A stretch of DNA of 64,000 nt from JAUUSJ01 sp051880475 (GTDB lineage: Bacteria; Bacillota; Clostridia; Lachnospirales; Lachnospiraceae), in NCBI GenBank assembly GCA_051880475.1, contig JBJEOA010000060.1, forward strand, positions 26,945-90,944, read 5' to 3'. The position numbers were made by a program, and so were the translations under genes. The notes below the pieces were generated by a model that had not been told where the DNA came from, ran no database searches, and saw only the letters and a list, made by a program, of their open reading frames with translations. Shown one piece after another: positions 42,817 to 52,304 of this stretch; the stretch's first letter is position 1, and each line of letters opens with the position of its first letter.

Positions 42817-44301
42817 ATGGGAAAGCCAACTGGTTTTTTAGATTATGAAAGAAAAAACAATAAGGCAGTTAAGCCAAAAGATAGAATTAAAAATTTTAAT
42901 GAATTCCATACTCCGCTATCTGCAAAAGAAAGACAGATACAAGGAGCAAGATGTATGGACTGCGGTGTACCTTTTTGCCAATCTGGTATGCTAATTGGAG
43001 GTATGGCATCTGGATGTCCACTCAATAACTTAATTCCGGAGTGGAATGACGCAATTTATCATGGAAACTGGACAGAGGCGTATAAGAGATTAAAAAAGAC
43101 AAATCCTTTTCCAGAATTTACAGGAAGAGTTTGTCCAAACCCTTGTGAGGTGGCATGTACTTGTGGATTAAACGGACCTGCCATTTCCATTAAGGAGAAT
43201 GAGTACAGCGTAATTGAATATGCTTACTCTCACGGGTTGGTAAAGGCGAATCCGCCAGAAATTAGAACTGGAAAGAAGGTGGCTGTCATCGGCTCTGGAC
43301 CTTCCGGACTTTCTGCTGCGCAGGCTTTAAATAGAAGAGGACATTTCGTGACCGTGTATGAGCGTTCCGATAGAATTGGAGGACTTTTGATGTATGGTAT
43401 TCCAAATATGAAATTGGAAAAACATATTATCGATAGACGTGTCAATATTATGAGAGAAGAAGGAATTGAGTTTATCACAAATGTAAATGTTGGAGTTGAT
43501 ATAAAGGCGAGTGAATTATTAAAGACATACGATAGTATCATCTTAGCTTGTGGTGCTTCAAATCCTAGAGACTTAAAAGTAAAGGGGAGAAAGGCAAATG
43601 GAATTTATTTTGCCGTCGATTTCTTAAAAGCCACAACAAAGAGTCTATTAGATTCTGGACTAAAAGATGAACAGTATATTAGTGCAAAAGGAAAAAATGT
43701 ACTAGTAATTGGTGGTGGCGATACTGGAAATGACTGTGTCGGAACTTCTATCCGTCACGGTGCAAAAAGTGTCACTCAGCTTGAGATGATGCCAAAATTG
43801 CCAGATGAGAGAGCGGAAAATAATCCATGGCCACAATGGCCAAGAGTCTGCAAGACAGATTATGGTCAAGAAGAATCTATTGCAGTATTTGGAAAAGATC
43901 CTCGTGTTTATCAAACTACGGTAAAAGAGTTTATCGCAAATGATAAAGGAGATGTATGTAAGGCAAAACTAGTGAAGCTTGAATCCCAAAAAGACCCAAA
44001 GACAGGTCGTATGAGCATGGTAGAAGTTGCAGGCAGTGAGTATGAAATTCCAGTTGATTTAGTATTAATTGCTGCTGGATTTTTGGGAAGTCAGTCTTAT
44101 GTGACAAATGCCTTTGGGGTAGAGGTTAATGAGCGCACTAATGTAAAGACTGCAGTGGGAGCTTATAAGACAAATGTTCCTAAAGTATTCGTAGCGGGAG
44201 ATATGCATAGAGGACAGTCTCTCGTTGTGTGGGCAATCCGTGAGGGAAAAGAGGCTGCGAGAGAAGTTGATCTTTCTATGATGGGATATACAAATTTATA
44301 G
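42817..44301 (+). CDS. gltD: Glutamate synthase small subunit
   Basis: FAD/NADPH and iron-sulfur subunit that supplies electrons to GltB. N-terminal Cys clusters CMDCGVPFC and RVCPNPCEVACTCG bind [4Fe-4S]; dinucleotide motifs are GSGPSGLSAAQAL (about residue 155) and GGGDTGNDCVG (about 304). 494 residues is normal for the NADPH-type small subunit. GGAGG before the ATG overlaps the end of gltB's leader spacing. Confidence 0.97.
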   Translation: MGKPTGFLDYERKNNKAVKPKDRIKNFNEFHTPLSAKERQIQGARCMDCGVPFCQSGMLIGGMASGCPLNNLIPEWNDAIYHGNWTEAYKRLKKTNPFPEFTGRVCPNPCEVACTCGLNGPAISIKENEYSVIEYAYSHGLVKANPPEIRTGKKVAVIGSGPSGLSAAQALNRRGHFVTVYERSDRIGGLLMYGIPNMKLEKHIIDRRVNIMREEGIEFITNVNVGVDIKASELLKTYDSIILACGASNPRDLKVKGRKANGIYFAVDFLKATTKSLLDSGLKDEQYISAKGKNVLVIGGGDTGNDCVGTSIRHGAKSVTQLEMMPKLPDERAENNPWPQWPRVCKTDYGQEESIAVFGKDPRVYQTTVKEFIANDKGDVCKAKLVKLESQKDPKTGRMSMVEVAGSEYEIPVDLVLIAAGFLGSQSYVTNAFGVEVNERTNVKTAVGAYKTNVPKVFVAGDMHRGQSLVVWAIREGKEAAREVDLSMMGYTNL

Positions 44302-44314
44302 TAAATATTGTAAA

Positions 44315-44358
44315 AAAATAGTCTGGCGATATAAAATAAAGCCAGACTATTTTTTTTA
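44315..44358 (+). terminator. Terminator after gltD
   Basis: AATAGTCTGGC pairs with GCCAGACTATT (44341-44351), followed by a T8 tract. Confidence 0.93.
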
Positions 44359-44495
44359 CTCTAGTATTTTTTTAATTTCTCATCTATAATAATAGAAAAG
44401 ATAGTTTAGAGAATTTTTTGATAGCAGCTTTTGCGTGGCAGATATATTTACAATAGGAGTCTTGAATTTTAAAAGATGAGGAAGGAGAAAGAGTT

Positions 44496-45044
44496 ATGAA
44501 TCGATTAATTGGGCATTTTAGTACTATTACGCATCATAAAATTTTAGTGGGGAAGACATGTTTTCGTGTCGGCTTATACAAGCAGGGATTATTGCATGAC
44601 TTATCTAAATATTCTCCCGTAGAGTTTTTAGCTGGTGTGAAATATTATCAGGGATTTCGAAGTCCAATTTATAAAGAAAAATTAGAAAAAGGTTATTCAG
44701 AAGGGTGGCTCCATCATAAAGGAAGGAATAAGCACCATTATGAATACTGGATGGATTTTTCATCAGAGCCGGGAAAAGGATTAGTTGGAATGAAAATGCC
44801 AAAAAAATATGTTGTAGAGATGTTTATTGACCGCGTCTGTGCTGGGAAAATCTATTTAAAAGATAAATTTACTAATAGCAATCCTATTCAGTATTATGAG
44901 CAGGGAAGAGATTTTTGTATCATACATCCGGAGACAGAGAGATTGCTTTTGCATTTACTTCGTATGTACGAAAAAAAGGGAGAGGATTATACGCTAAAAT
45001 ATATTAAAAAAGTAATTTTAAAAGATAAAAATGCCGATTATTAG
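44496..45044 (+). CDS. DUF5662-type protein (HD-like His/Asp motif)
   Basis: A 182-residue soluble protein. N-terminal RLIGHFSTITHHKILV is followed by GLLHDLSKYSPVEFLAGVKYYQG and HHKGRNKHHYEYW, a pattern of paired His and a His-Asp motif suggestive of an HD-like metal site. I recognise it as the DUF5662 group; no reaction is established. It is transcribed alone, upstream of the 6S RNA gene. Confidence 0.75.
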   Translation: MNRLIGHFSTITHHKILVGKTCFRVGLYKQGLLHDLSKYSPVEFLAGVKYYQGFRSPIYKEKLEKGYSEGWLHHKGRNKHHYEYWMDFSSEPGKGLVGMKMPKKYVVEMFIDRVCAGKIYLKDKFTNSNPIQYYEQGRDFCIIHPETERLLLHLLRMYEKKGEDYTLKYIKKVILKDKNADY

Positions 45045-45053
45045 AATTTTTTC

Positions 45054-45082
45054 TTGATATTTGCATATAATTAGGTTATAAT
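45054..45082 (+). promoter_or_regulatory. Promoter for the 6S RNA gene
   Basis: TTGATA at 45054-45059, 17-base spacer, TATAAT at 45077-45082; predicted RNA start near 45089. Confidence 0.7.
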
Positions 45083-45088
45083 TCTATT

Positions 45089-45285
45089 ATATAAAAAGAG
45101 CCTGGGGTGTTCGATACGCCTGCCATTTTGAACCTACATGAATTTTTTGGGATTTCGATATGAATAAGTCTATGTCAGGCCTTCTTAGAGGATAGTACGC
45201 AAAGGAAGACAGAAGCTTAACTGAGAAGACCCCCCTAGCTTAGCTAGGAGTCAAAATCGCAGGAAACGGCATTTTGGGTTTTTTT
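45089..45285 (+). ncRNA. ssrS: Probable 6S RNA
   Basis: A ~195-base non-coding segment with strong promoter and terminator. The 5' part CCTGGGGTGTTCG, GCCTGCC...GAACCTACA, TGTCAGGCC and the 3' GAAGACCCCCC segment resemble Clostridial 6S RNA, where the CCTGGGGT and ACCCCCC ends pair to form the promoter-mimicking rod. 6S RNA binds the housekeeping RNA polymerase holoenzyme. Identification is from remembered motifs and length, so the exact ends are approximate. Confidence 0.7.
45252..45285 (+). terminator. Terminator of the 6S RNA gene
   Basis: CAAAAT (45253-45258) pairs with ATTTTG (45271-45276), then GG and a T7 tract. Confidence 0.75.
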
Positions 45286-45305
45286 ATATTTAGAAAGTTA
45301 GTAAA

Positions 45306-45334
45306 AGAGCTTAGCAAAAGTCTAAGCTTTTTTC
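45306..45334 (+). terminator. Second terminator downstream of 6S RNA
   Basis: AGCTTAG (45308-45314) pairs with CTAAGCT (45322-45328), then TTTTTT. No gene lies between the two terminators. The remaining gap to 45600 is AT-rich with an extended TGCTATACT -10 box near 45546. Confidence 0.7.
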
Positions 45335-45612
45335 TTTGTCATATTTTTTACTAAAGCATTTTATGAAAGTTTTATGTACTTGATTGACATAGAGAAATAG
45401 ATTGATTATAATTTTGATTGATATTAATTTAGTGTAAAAGATAGAGAAAAGAATATAGAGGATAGTACAGAAATTTAAATATTATATTTAAAGATTGTAT
45501 TTTAAAAAAAAATATAATTTTATTATCAATATAATAAAAAAGTGTGCTATACTATAGATAGAAGCATATAGATACCAGATTTAATAAAAAGGAGGAACTT
45601 TGGAGGACTCGT

Positions 45613-47121
45613 ATGAAGATAAATTTGAAATTAAATATGAAATCAATAAAATTGAATAAGAAAAAAACATTGCGAATTGGCTCTATTGGATTAGGAGTAG
45701 TTATCTTAAGTGCGATTGTATTTTTTGTCTTAAATACTTTTTTTGGAAATAAGCTTTCAAAAGAAAAAGTATATGTAGATTCCGTAAAAACTTTGGTGAG
45801 CTTAGGAGATGTAAGTGGTGCTATGAATCGATATGCAGGAGTTGTAGAGCCACAAGATACATGGAATATACAAAAAAATTCCGATAAAAAAGTAAAAGAA
45901 ATTTTTGTTCAGGAAGGACAAAGTGTAGAAAAAGGTACAAAATTATTTTCTTATGATGTGGAAGATATTCAGATGAATTTAGAGCAGGCAAGACTAGAAG
46001 TAGAGAGAATTCAAAATGATATTACTTCCATGCAAAATCAGGTTAATACTTTGCAGCAAGAGAGTGCCAAAGCAAATGCGGATGAGCGTTTGGATTATAC
46101 TATCCAGATTCAAAGTACACAAGCTAGTATTAAAAAATCTGAATATGAACTTCGCTCTAAATCAGCAGAGGTTACGAAGTTAGAACAATCTATTTCTAAT
46201 GCAGTGGTGGAAAGCAAGATGAAAGGTGTAGTGCAAAAGATTAATTCTGATGATAATGCAGATGATGCTTCATCTTCCGACAGCAATGTTTTGATGTCTA
46301 TTTTGGCGACAGGAGAGTATAGAGTAAAAGGAACGATTTCAGAGCAAAATGTTTATACAATTGAGGCGGGAGCAAAAGTTATTGTGCGTTCTCGTACAGA
46401 TGATAAAGCTATGTGGAAAGGAACTCTTCAGGCAGTAGATACAGGAAAGCCAGTTTCTAAAAGTTCTGACGATATGGGTTCTACGGATAATGCAACGAAA
46501 TCTTCCAATTATCCATTTTATGTACAGCTATCTTCCTCTGATGGATTAATCTTGGGACAGCATGTTTATATTGAGCCAGATGTCGGACAAGCAGACCAAA
46601 GAGACGGATTATGGCTTCCATCTTATTATTTTGCGTCAGAGGGAACACAAAGATATGTGTGGATCGCAAATGAGAAAGGTTTACTTCAAAAGAGAAATGT
46701 GACAGTTGGAGAGTATGATGACAGTCAGGATACATATGAAATTGTGTCAGGATTGACAGAGAAAGATTATATTGCCTTTCCATCCTCCGATTTACAAGAA
46801 GGGATGGGAACTACAAAGAATATAGACGAGGCAACTGTGGGTGGAAATGACACAGAAAATAGTTTGGAAGATATTTCAGATGAAGAGGGATTAGATAACG
46901 AAGATTTAAGTGATGAGGGGGTAATAGAAGGAGACACCAGCAGCATAGATAATGAAGTAATAGATGACGAAATTTTAGATGATACAGGGCTTGATACTAG
47001 TTCTAGTGAAAATGTAATAAGTGATACTGGAGGGAATGAGTTGTCAAGTGAAGAGATTCAGACAGAAGAGATAATAGACGGCGAAGATTCTGATATCAAT
47101 GCACCAGATGACAGTGAATAG
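45613..47121 (+). CDS. HlyD/MacA-like adaptor (membrane fusion) protein, first copy
   Basis: A 502-residue protein anchored by one N-terminal membrane segment (about residues 24-43). It has the biotinyl-lipoyl half-motif KVKEIFVQEGQSVEKGTKLF, a long coiled coil (about residues 115-205), the second half VVESKMKGVVQKI, and a beta-barrel domain. The last ~100 residues are an acidic Asp/Glu/Ser-rich tail with no counterpart in the second adaptor. Two GGAGG sites precede it; the nearer (45602-45606) sets the ATG. First gene of an exporter operon. Confidence 0.88.
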   Translation: MKINLKLNMKSIKLNKKKTLRIGSIGLGVVILSAIVFFVLNTFFGNKLSKEKVYVDSVKTLVSLGDVSGAMNRYAGVVEPQDTWNIQKNSDKKVKEIFVQEGQSVEKGTKLFSYDVEDIQMNLEQARLEVERIQNDITSMQNQVNTLQQESAKANADERLDYTIQIQSTQASIKKSEYELRSKSAEVTKLEQSISNAVVESKMKGVVQKINSDDNADDASSSDSNVLMSILATGEYRVKGTISEQNVYTIEAGAKVIVRSRTDDKAMWKGTLQAVDTGKPVSKSSDDMGSTDNATKSSNYPFYVQLSSSDGLILGQHVYIEPDVGQADQRDGLWLPSYYFASEGTQRYVWIANEKGLLQKRNVTVGEYDDSQDTYEIVSGLTEKDYIAFPSSDLQEGMGTTKNIDEATVGGNDTENSLEDISDEEGLDNEDLSDEGVIEGDTSSIDNEVIDDEILDDTGLDTSSSENVISDTGGNELSSEEIQTEEIIDGEDSDINAPDDSE

Positions 47122-47133
47122 TGGAGGTGTATT

Positions 47134-47862
47134 ATGATATTAGAATTAAAGGGAATTTATAAAGATTATATTCAAGATAAAATGGTTGTTCCAGTGCTAA
47201 AGAATATTAACCTCAATGTAGAGGAGGGAGAATATGTGGCAATTATGGGACCATCAGGTTCAGGAAAAACGACATTAATGAATATTATAGGATGTCTAGA
47301 TAAACCGACAAAGGGAGAATTCTTCTTAGATGGAAAGAATGTATTAAAATGTAAAGAAAATGATATGTCTGACTTGAGATTGAAATTTATTGGATTTGTA
47401 TTTCAAAATTTTAATCTGCTTCCAAGACAGAGTGCCCTAGATAATGTATCTTTGCCGCTTAGCTATGCGGGAGTTTCAAGAGCAAAGAGGAGAGTGATTG
47501 CGGCACAGGCATTAGAGAGAGTTGGCCTAGGGGACAGAATGAAGTTTCAGCCTAATCAGCTATCTGGTGGACAAAAACAAAGGGTTGCTATAGCGAGAGC
47601 ACTTGTGAATAAGCCAAAGATTTTATTGGCAGATGAGCCGACTGGTGCGTTGGATAGTAAATCAGGAGAACAGGTTATGGAATTATTCCAGCGTCTTAAC
47701 GATGAAGGCGTGACTGTGGTTATGATTACACATGACCCTGAAATTGCGGAACATGCGAGAAGAATTGTATATATTCGTGACGGGGAAATTGTGAAAGAAA
47801 AGATAAAAGAGCAAGGTACAAAGAATAATTTCAACAAAAAGTCAGAGGAGGAGGCAATCTAG
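47134..47862 (+). CDS. MacB-type ABC exporter ATPase
   Basis: A 242-residue nucleotide-binding protein of the LolD/MacB group. Walker A GPSGSGKTTLMN (about residue 37), Q-loop FVFQNFNLLP, signature LSGGQKQRVAIARA and Walker B ILLADEPTGALD are intact. It lies between the two adaptor genes and must work with the permease at 49112. Export of a peptide, antibiotic or lipid-like compound is typical of this class. Confidence 0.95.
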   Translation: MILELKGIYKDYIQDKMVVPVLKNINLNVEEGEYVAIMGPSGSGKTTLMNIIGCLDKPTKGEFFLDGKNVLKCKENDMSDLRLKFIGFVFQNFNLLPRQSALDNVSLPLSYAGVSRAKRRVIAAQALERVGLGDRMKFQPNQLSGGQKQRVAIARALVNKPKILLADEPTGALDSKSGEQVMELFQRLNDEGVTVVMITHDPEIAEHARRIVYIRDGEIVKEKIKEQGTKNNFNKKSEEEAI

Positions 47863-49128
47863 ATGAAAATGTCATTTGGAAAGAGCAAGAAAAAGATTAT
47901 TATTGCTATAGTACTCATCTTAGTGATTGCCGCTCTCATGGCAGGAGGAGTTGCTTTTTATAAATATCGACAGGCGAATAATACCGTAGAAGTAGTTCCT
48001 GTACAAAGTGTAAATATGTATATGGGTGAGTCAAGCAATCAAGAGATTAGTGGATATGTCACATCTACAAAATCTCAGGAAGTTGTCTTGGGCAGTAAAC
48101 AAATTGTGAAAGAAGTGCTCGTAAAAAAAGGACAAAAGGTAGAGGCTGGAGTTGATTTGGTTCGATTAGACACAGAAGAAAAACAGATTGACCTAGAGCT
48201 AAAAGGATTAAGTCTCCAAGAAATTCAGCAAAAAATTTCTAAGTTGAGTAAGGAAATAGAAAAAATTCAGTCAACACCTGTGAAGAATGAGGCGGCAAAT
48301 GGAACAGCTAGCTTTCAAAGACAAGATAAAACAAGCACTACGAAAAGCACACAGAGTTCTCAAAATCAATATACGGCAGAAGAAAAGCAAAAACTGCTTT
48401 CTGAAAAGCAGATAGAATTAAGTAGTTTACAAATTGATTTAAAAGAAGCTAATTTAGAGTATACAAAATTGCAAAAAGAAATACAAAATGCGACAATTAA
48501 GAGTACAATCAAGGGAACTGTAAAATCTATACAAGATCCAACTACCTATACATCTGGAAAAGGAAAGACATTTCTAAAGATAGTCAGTTCAGAGGGACTT
48601 TATCTCCAAGGAAGTGTAAGTGAGTTAAAGTTAGGTTCTATTGCAGTTGGAGATAAGATTACTGCTAAATCATGGGAAACGGGAGAGGAATTTACTGCAA
48701 AAATAACAGAAATCTCCACCTATCCTGTAAGTGGCAATGATATGTCAGACGGTATGGGAAATCCAAATGCTTCTTATTATCCTTTTAAAGCATATATTGA
48801 AAATACAGAAATAGTAAATAGCGGAGAATACGTGACAATTACGCTTGGAAATAACGATTCTGTGTCAGCGGAGAATGGTGTATTTTTACCTCCAGCTTAT
48901 ATTCGAAAAGACGGAAATCGCAGTTATGTATATTTAAAAGGTGAAGATGGTTTATTAAAGAAAAAGTATATTAAGACAGGAAAAAGTTCTTACGGAGTAT
49001 CTGTGGAAATTTTAGATGGCATTACATTAGACGATTATATTGCGTTTCCTTACGGGAAAAATGTAAGAGAGGGCGCTAAGACAAAGGTATCAGAGGAGGG
49101 AGGAATGGATTATGTTGGAGAATATTAG
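47863..49128 (+). CDS. HlyD/MacA-like adaptor protein, second copy
   Basis: A 421-residue adaptor with an N-terminal membrane segment (about residues 11-32), half-motif IVKEVLVKKGQKVEAGVDLV, a coiled coil interrupted by a Ser/Thr/Gln-rich loop (about residues 145-175), the second half IKSTIKGTVKSIQ, and a beta-barrel domain. It has no acidic tail. It directly abuts the ATPase stop codon and overlaps the permease by 17 bases, so the four genes are one operon. Confidence 0.88.
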   Translation: MKMSFGKSKKKIIIAIVLILVIAALMAGGVAFYKYRQANNTVEVVPVQSVNMYMGESSNQEISGYVTSTKSQEVVLGSKQIVKEVLVKKGQKVEAGVDLVRLDTEEKQIDLELKGLSLQEIQQKISKLSKEIEKIQSTPVKNEAANGTASFQRQDKTSTTKSTQSSQNQYTAEEKQKLLSEKQIELSSLQIDLKEANLEYTKLQKEIQNATIKSTIKGTVKSIQDPTTYTSGKGKTFLKIVSSEGLYLQGSVSELKLGSIAVGDKITAKSWETGEEFTAKITEISTYPVSGNDMSDGMGNPNASYYPFKAYIENTEIVNSGEYVTITLGNNDSVSAENGVFLPPAYIRKDGNRSYVYLKGEDGLLKKKYIKTGKSSYGVSVEILDGITLDDYIAFPYGKNVREGAKTKVSEEGGMDYVGEY

Positions 49129-50365
49129 GCTAGCCTTTCAGGGTATTTGGTCGCATAAGATGAGATCCTTTCTTACTATGCTGGGTATTATTATTGGTAT
49201 AGCGTCAATTATCGCAATTGTATCTACGATTAAGGGGACAAATGAGCAGATTAAGAATAATTTAGTAGGTTCTGGAAATAATACCGTTGATGTAAAATTA
49301 CAAGAAAGTAATATGGATTATGAGATGGAATATAATGGTATTCCGTCGGGAGTTCCTGTCTTGACAGACCAAGATAGAGAGAAAATATTAAATATTAAAA
49401 ACGTAAAGAATGTATCCTTTTATTTACAAAGAACAACATATGACGCCGTGTTTTACCAAGACACTGTCCTAAGTGGCGGAACTGTACTTGGAATAGATAC
49501 CCATTATTTTGATACGATGGGATATCAAGTAAAGCGAGGGCGAAGCCTAGTTGAAAAAGATTATGAGGAATATAGAAAAGTTGTAGTAATCGATACAGAA
49601 ACGGTAGATAGTATTTTTTCTGGCGAAAATCCACTAGGAAAAACATTAGAGATTAAAGGGGAGCCTTTTACAGTAGTTGGGGTTATGGAAAAGAAAATTT
49701 CTTCTCAGCCAGTTATTAATAGTATCGAAGATTATAATAATTATATGGGTACGCAGACTGGAACAGTATTTATCCCTAATTCTTTGTGGTCTATTATATA
49801 TGGCTATGATGAGCCTCAAAATGTTGTTGTAAGAGCGACAGATACAGAGTCCATGAGTCAAGTTGGAAAAGATACAGAATCTTTGCTAAATCAGGGAATT
49901 ATTGATGCGAAAGAATCCATCAGCTATAATGCAGCAGATATTTTAGAGACAGCGAAAAAATTGCAGGATTTAAGTGCTTCCACGAATAGTCAGTTAATTT
50001 GGATTGCCAGTATTTCATTACTAGTAGGTGGTATTGGTGTTATGAATATTATGCTTGTATCTGTAACAGAGCGTACAAGTGAGATTGGTCTTAAGAAGGC
50101 GATTGGTGCAAGAAAAAGTAAAATTTTAATTCAGTTTTTGACTGAGGCATCTGTGCTTACGAGCCTTGGAGGTGTTGTCGGAATTATAGCGGGTATTATT
50201 ATGTCAGAGATAATATCAAAGCTGACATCAACTCCGGTTGCAATTAGTGGGCCAGCAATCTTAGTTGCAATTTTATTTTCCACATTAATAGGAATTGTGT
50301 TTGGAAGTTGGCCATCTATAAGAGCGGCAAATTTAAATCCGATTGATGCATTAAGACATGAATAG
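49112..50365 (+). CDS. MacB/FtsX-type ABC permease
   Basis: A 417-residue permease with the MacB_PCD topology: TM1 near residues 17-40 (MRSFLTMLGIIIGIASIIAI), a large extracellular domain, then three membrane segments at the C-terminus (IASISLLVGGIGVMNIMLVSV, the VVGIIAGIIMSEII region, ILVAILFSTLIGIVFG), ending RAANLNPIDALRHE. Forms the channel with the ATPase at 47134 and the two adaptors. Confidence 0.94.
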   Translation: MLENIRLAFQGIWSHKMRSFLTMLGIIIGIASIIAIVSTIKGTNEQIKNNLVGSGNNTVDVKLQESNMDYEMEYNGIPSGVPVLTDQDREKILNIKNVKNVSFYLQRTTYDAVFYQDTVLSGGTVLGIDTHYFDTMGYQVKRGRSLVEKDYEEYRKVVVIDTETVDSIFSGENPLGKTLEIKGEPFTVVGVMEKKISSQPVINSIEDYNNYMGTQTGTVFIPNSLWSIIYGYDEPQNVVVRATDTESMSQVGKDTESLLNQGIIDAKESISYNAADILETAKKLQDLSASTNSQLIWIASISLLVGGIGVMNIMLVSVTERTSEIGLKKAIGARKSKILIQFLTEASVLTSLGGVVGIIAGIIMSEIISKLTSTPVAISGPAILVAILFSTLIGIVFGSWPSIRAANLNPIDALRHE

Positions 50366-50394
50366 AATAATAGAATAAGAGCATAAGAATAGGA

Positions 50395-50440
50395 AAAGAG
50401 CTTTCGAAAAATAGGAAAAAATTTTTTGAAAGCTCTTTTA
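50395..50440 (+). terminator. Terminator after the exporter operon
   Basis: AAAAGAGCTTTC (50395-50405 region) pairs with GAAAGCTCTTTT (50428-50439), with extra A/T pairing inside. Confidence 0.85.
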
Positions 50441-50548
50441 TTTGCGTTTTACTATATTTTTTGATATGATAAAGTCATAAACAGTCAAAAACAATCATAT
50501 CAGGACAAAAAAATTCGATTTTACTATTTAGAAGATAAAAAAACTTCT

Positions 50549-50608
50549 GAAAATGACTGAAAATGAATAAAAATATGAAAGAAAATGATTGACTTTGAAA
50601 GAAAATGA
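50549..50608 (+). promoter_or_regulatory. FruR operator array: four phased GAAAATGA repeats
   Basis: GAAAATGA occurs at 50549, 50559, 50581 and 50601, spaced 10, 22 and 20 bases, so all lie on about the same face of the helix. The last copy is inside the fruR promoter spacer. DeoR-family sugar regulators commonly bind such direct repeats, so autoregulation is likely. Confidence 0.65.
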
Positions 50609-50617
50609 TGGTATTAT
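50589..50617 (+). promoter_or_regulatory. Promoter for fruR-fruK
   Basis: TTGACT at 50589-50594, 17-base spacer, TATTAT at 50612-50617. Confidence 0.65.
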
Positions 50618-50637
50618 AAAGGAGAAGTGAGGAAGAA

Positions 50638-51378
50638 ATGTTAACGGAAGAGAGACAAAAGTTAATTTTAAAATTATTGGGTGAAAAAAAGACAATTACA
50701 GTGACAGAATTGACAGAAATTTTACAGACATCAGAATCTACGATACGAAGAGATCTAAATACGATGCATAAGCAGGGTAGATTGATTAAGGTTCACGGTG
50801 GAGCGACAGTAAAAGAATATTCTATGACAGCGACAGAACAAGATATGTCCACTAAAGCATCTATTCATCTAGAAGGAAAGCGAAAAATTGCTCAGTATGC
50901 GGCGAAGCTGATTTGTCAGGGAGATTTTGTCTATATTGATGCTGGCTCAACGACAGAGATATTGGTAGATTATATTGACCAGCCAGCTGAATTTGTCACA
51001 AATGGAATTAATCACGCAAGAAAATTAGCGGCCAAAGGCTTTCGGGTTCATTTATTAGGTGGAGAATATAAATTATCGACAGAGGCTATTATAGGAATAG
51101 AAGCTTTCCATTCTCTATCAAAATATCATTTTTCAAAAGCTTTTATGGGAACGAACGCAATCTCATTGCAGGGTGGATATACGACACCTGATATAGCAGA
51201 AGCTTGTGTAAAAAGTGAGGCCATCAAGCGGGCTTATGAAGCGTATGTACTGGCAGATTATTCCAAATTTAATATGGATTCCTGTATTACTTTTGCAAAG
51301 CTAGGAGACGCACAGATTTTAACTGATAAAAAACCTGTGCAAAATTATGAACATTATACAATTTTGAAGGAGGTATAA
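50638..51378 (+). CDS. fruR: DeoR-family transcriptional regulator of fructose use
   Basis: A 246-residue regulator with the N-terminal DeoR winged helix (ITVTELTEILQTSESTIRRD, then GRLIKVHGGA) and a C-terminal DeoRC sugar-phosphate sensor with DAGSTTE and the LADYSKFN motif. In this family fructose-1-phosphate is the usual effector for members next to fruK. Its stop is two bases before fruK, so the two are co-transcribed. Confidence 0.9.
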   Translation: MLTEERQKLILKLLGEKKTITVTELTEILQTSESTIRRDLNTMHKQGRLIKVHGGATVKEYSMTATEQDMSTKASIHLEGKRKIAQYAAKLICQGDFVYIDAGSTTEILVDYIDQPAEFVTNGINHARKLAAKGFRVHLLGGEYKLSTEAIIGIEAFHSLSKYHFSKAFMGTNAISLQGGYTTPDIAEACVKSEAIKRAYEAYVLADYSKFNMDSCITFAKLGDAQILTDKKPVQNYEHYTILKEV

Positions 51379-51380
51379 AA

Positions 51381-52286
51381 ATGATTTATACAGTTACTTT
51401 TAATCCAGCCTTAGATTATGTAATTAAGGTAGACAAATTTGAGACAGGTATTGTGAATCGAGTTTTTCAGGAGAATATTTTCTTTGGGGGAAAGGGAATT
51501 AATGTTTCTGTTATTTTAAGAGAGTTGGGATTTGACAGCGTGGCTCTTGGATTTACAGCAGGATTTACAGGAAAAGCACTTGAAGATGGAATTAAGGCAC
51601 AGGGAATTAAGACAGATTTTATCCATTTAGATAATGGAATGACAAGAATTAATGTTAAGATGAAATCGGATAATGAGACAGAGATTAACGGAATGGGACC
51701 AAATATCTCAAAAGAAGCGATTAATGAACTTTTTACAAAATTAGATAAGTTAGAAAAGGGAGATGTTTTAGCACTCTCTGGAAGTATTCCACAGACATTG
51801 CCAGAGGATATCTACGAGCAGATTATGGAGCGTTTACAAGAAAAAGAAGTTTTGATTGCGGTAGATGCGACAAAAGATTTATTATTAAATGTATTAAAAT
51901 ATCATCCATTCCTTATTAAGCCAAATAATCATGAGTTGGGAGAAATGTTCCATGTAGTATTAAAATCCGATGAAGATATTATTTACTATGCAAAGGAATT
52001 GCAAAAACAAGGAGCGAGAAATGTATTAATTTCTATGGCAGGCGATGGAGCTATTCTCGTGACAGAGACGAATGAGGTTATTAAGATGGGAGTTCCAAAA
52101 GGGGTAATTAAAAACTCTGTGGGAGCTGGAGATTCTATGGTAGCTGGATTTTTAGCCGGATATTTGAAGACAGGAAGTTATCAAGAGGCGTTAAAGCTTG
52201 GAACGGCATCTGGAAGTGCGACAGCATTTTCAGAGGGATTAGCTAACAAGACATATATAGATGAGTTATGGAAGACTCTTTCATAA
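51381..52286 (+). CDS. fruK: 1-phosphofructokinase
   Basis: PfkB-family kinase phosphorylating fructose-1-phosphate to fructose-1,6-bisphosphate. N-terminus YTVTFNPALDYVIKVDKF, substrate motif FFGGKGINVSVIL and the catalytic NSVGAGDSMVAGFLAGY (Asp base, about residue 250) are present. 301 residues is normal. A tagatose-6-phosphate kinase is possible, but the fruR neighbour favours FruK. The usual third gene, a fructose PTS EII (fruA), is absent downstream. Confidence 0.92.
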   Translation: MIYTVTFNPALDYVIKVDKFETGIVNRVFQENIFFGGKGINVSVILRELGFDSVALGFTAGFTGKALEDGIKAQGIKTDFIHLDNGMTRINVKMKSDNETEINGMGPNISKEAINELFTKLDKLEKGDVLALSGSIPQTLPEDIYEQIMERLQEKEVLIAVDATKDLLLNVLKYHPFLIKPNNHELGEMFHVVLKSDEDIIYYAKELQKQGARNVLISMAGDGAILVTETNEVIKMGVPKGVIKNSVGAGDSMVAGFLAGYLKTGSYQEALKLGTASGSATAFSEGLANKTYIDELWKTLS

Positions 52287-52304
52287 GAGAAGTTATGTTT
52301 TTAT

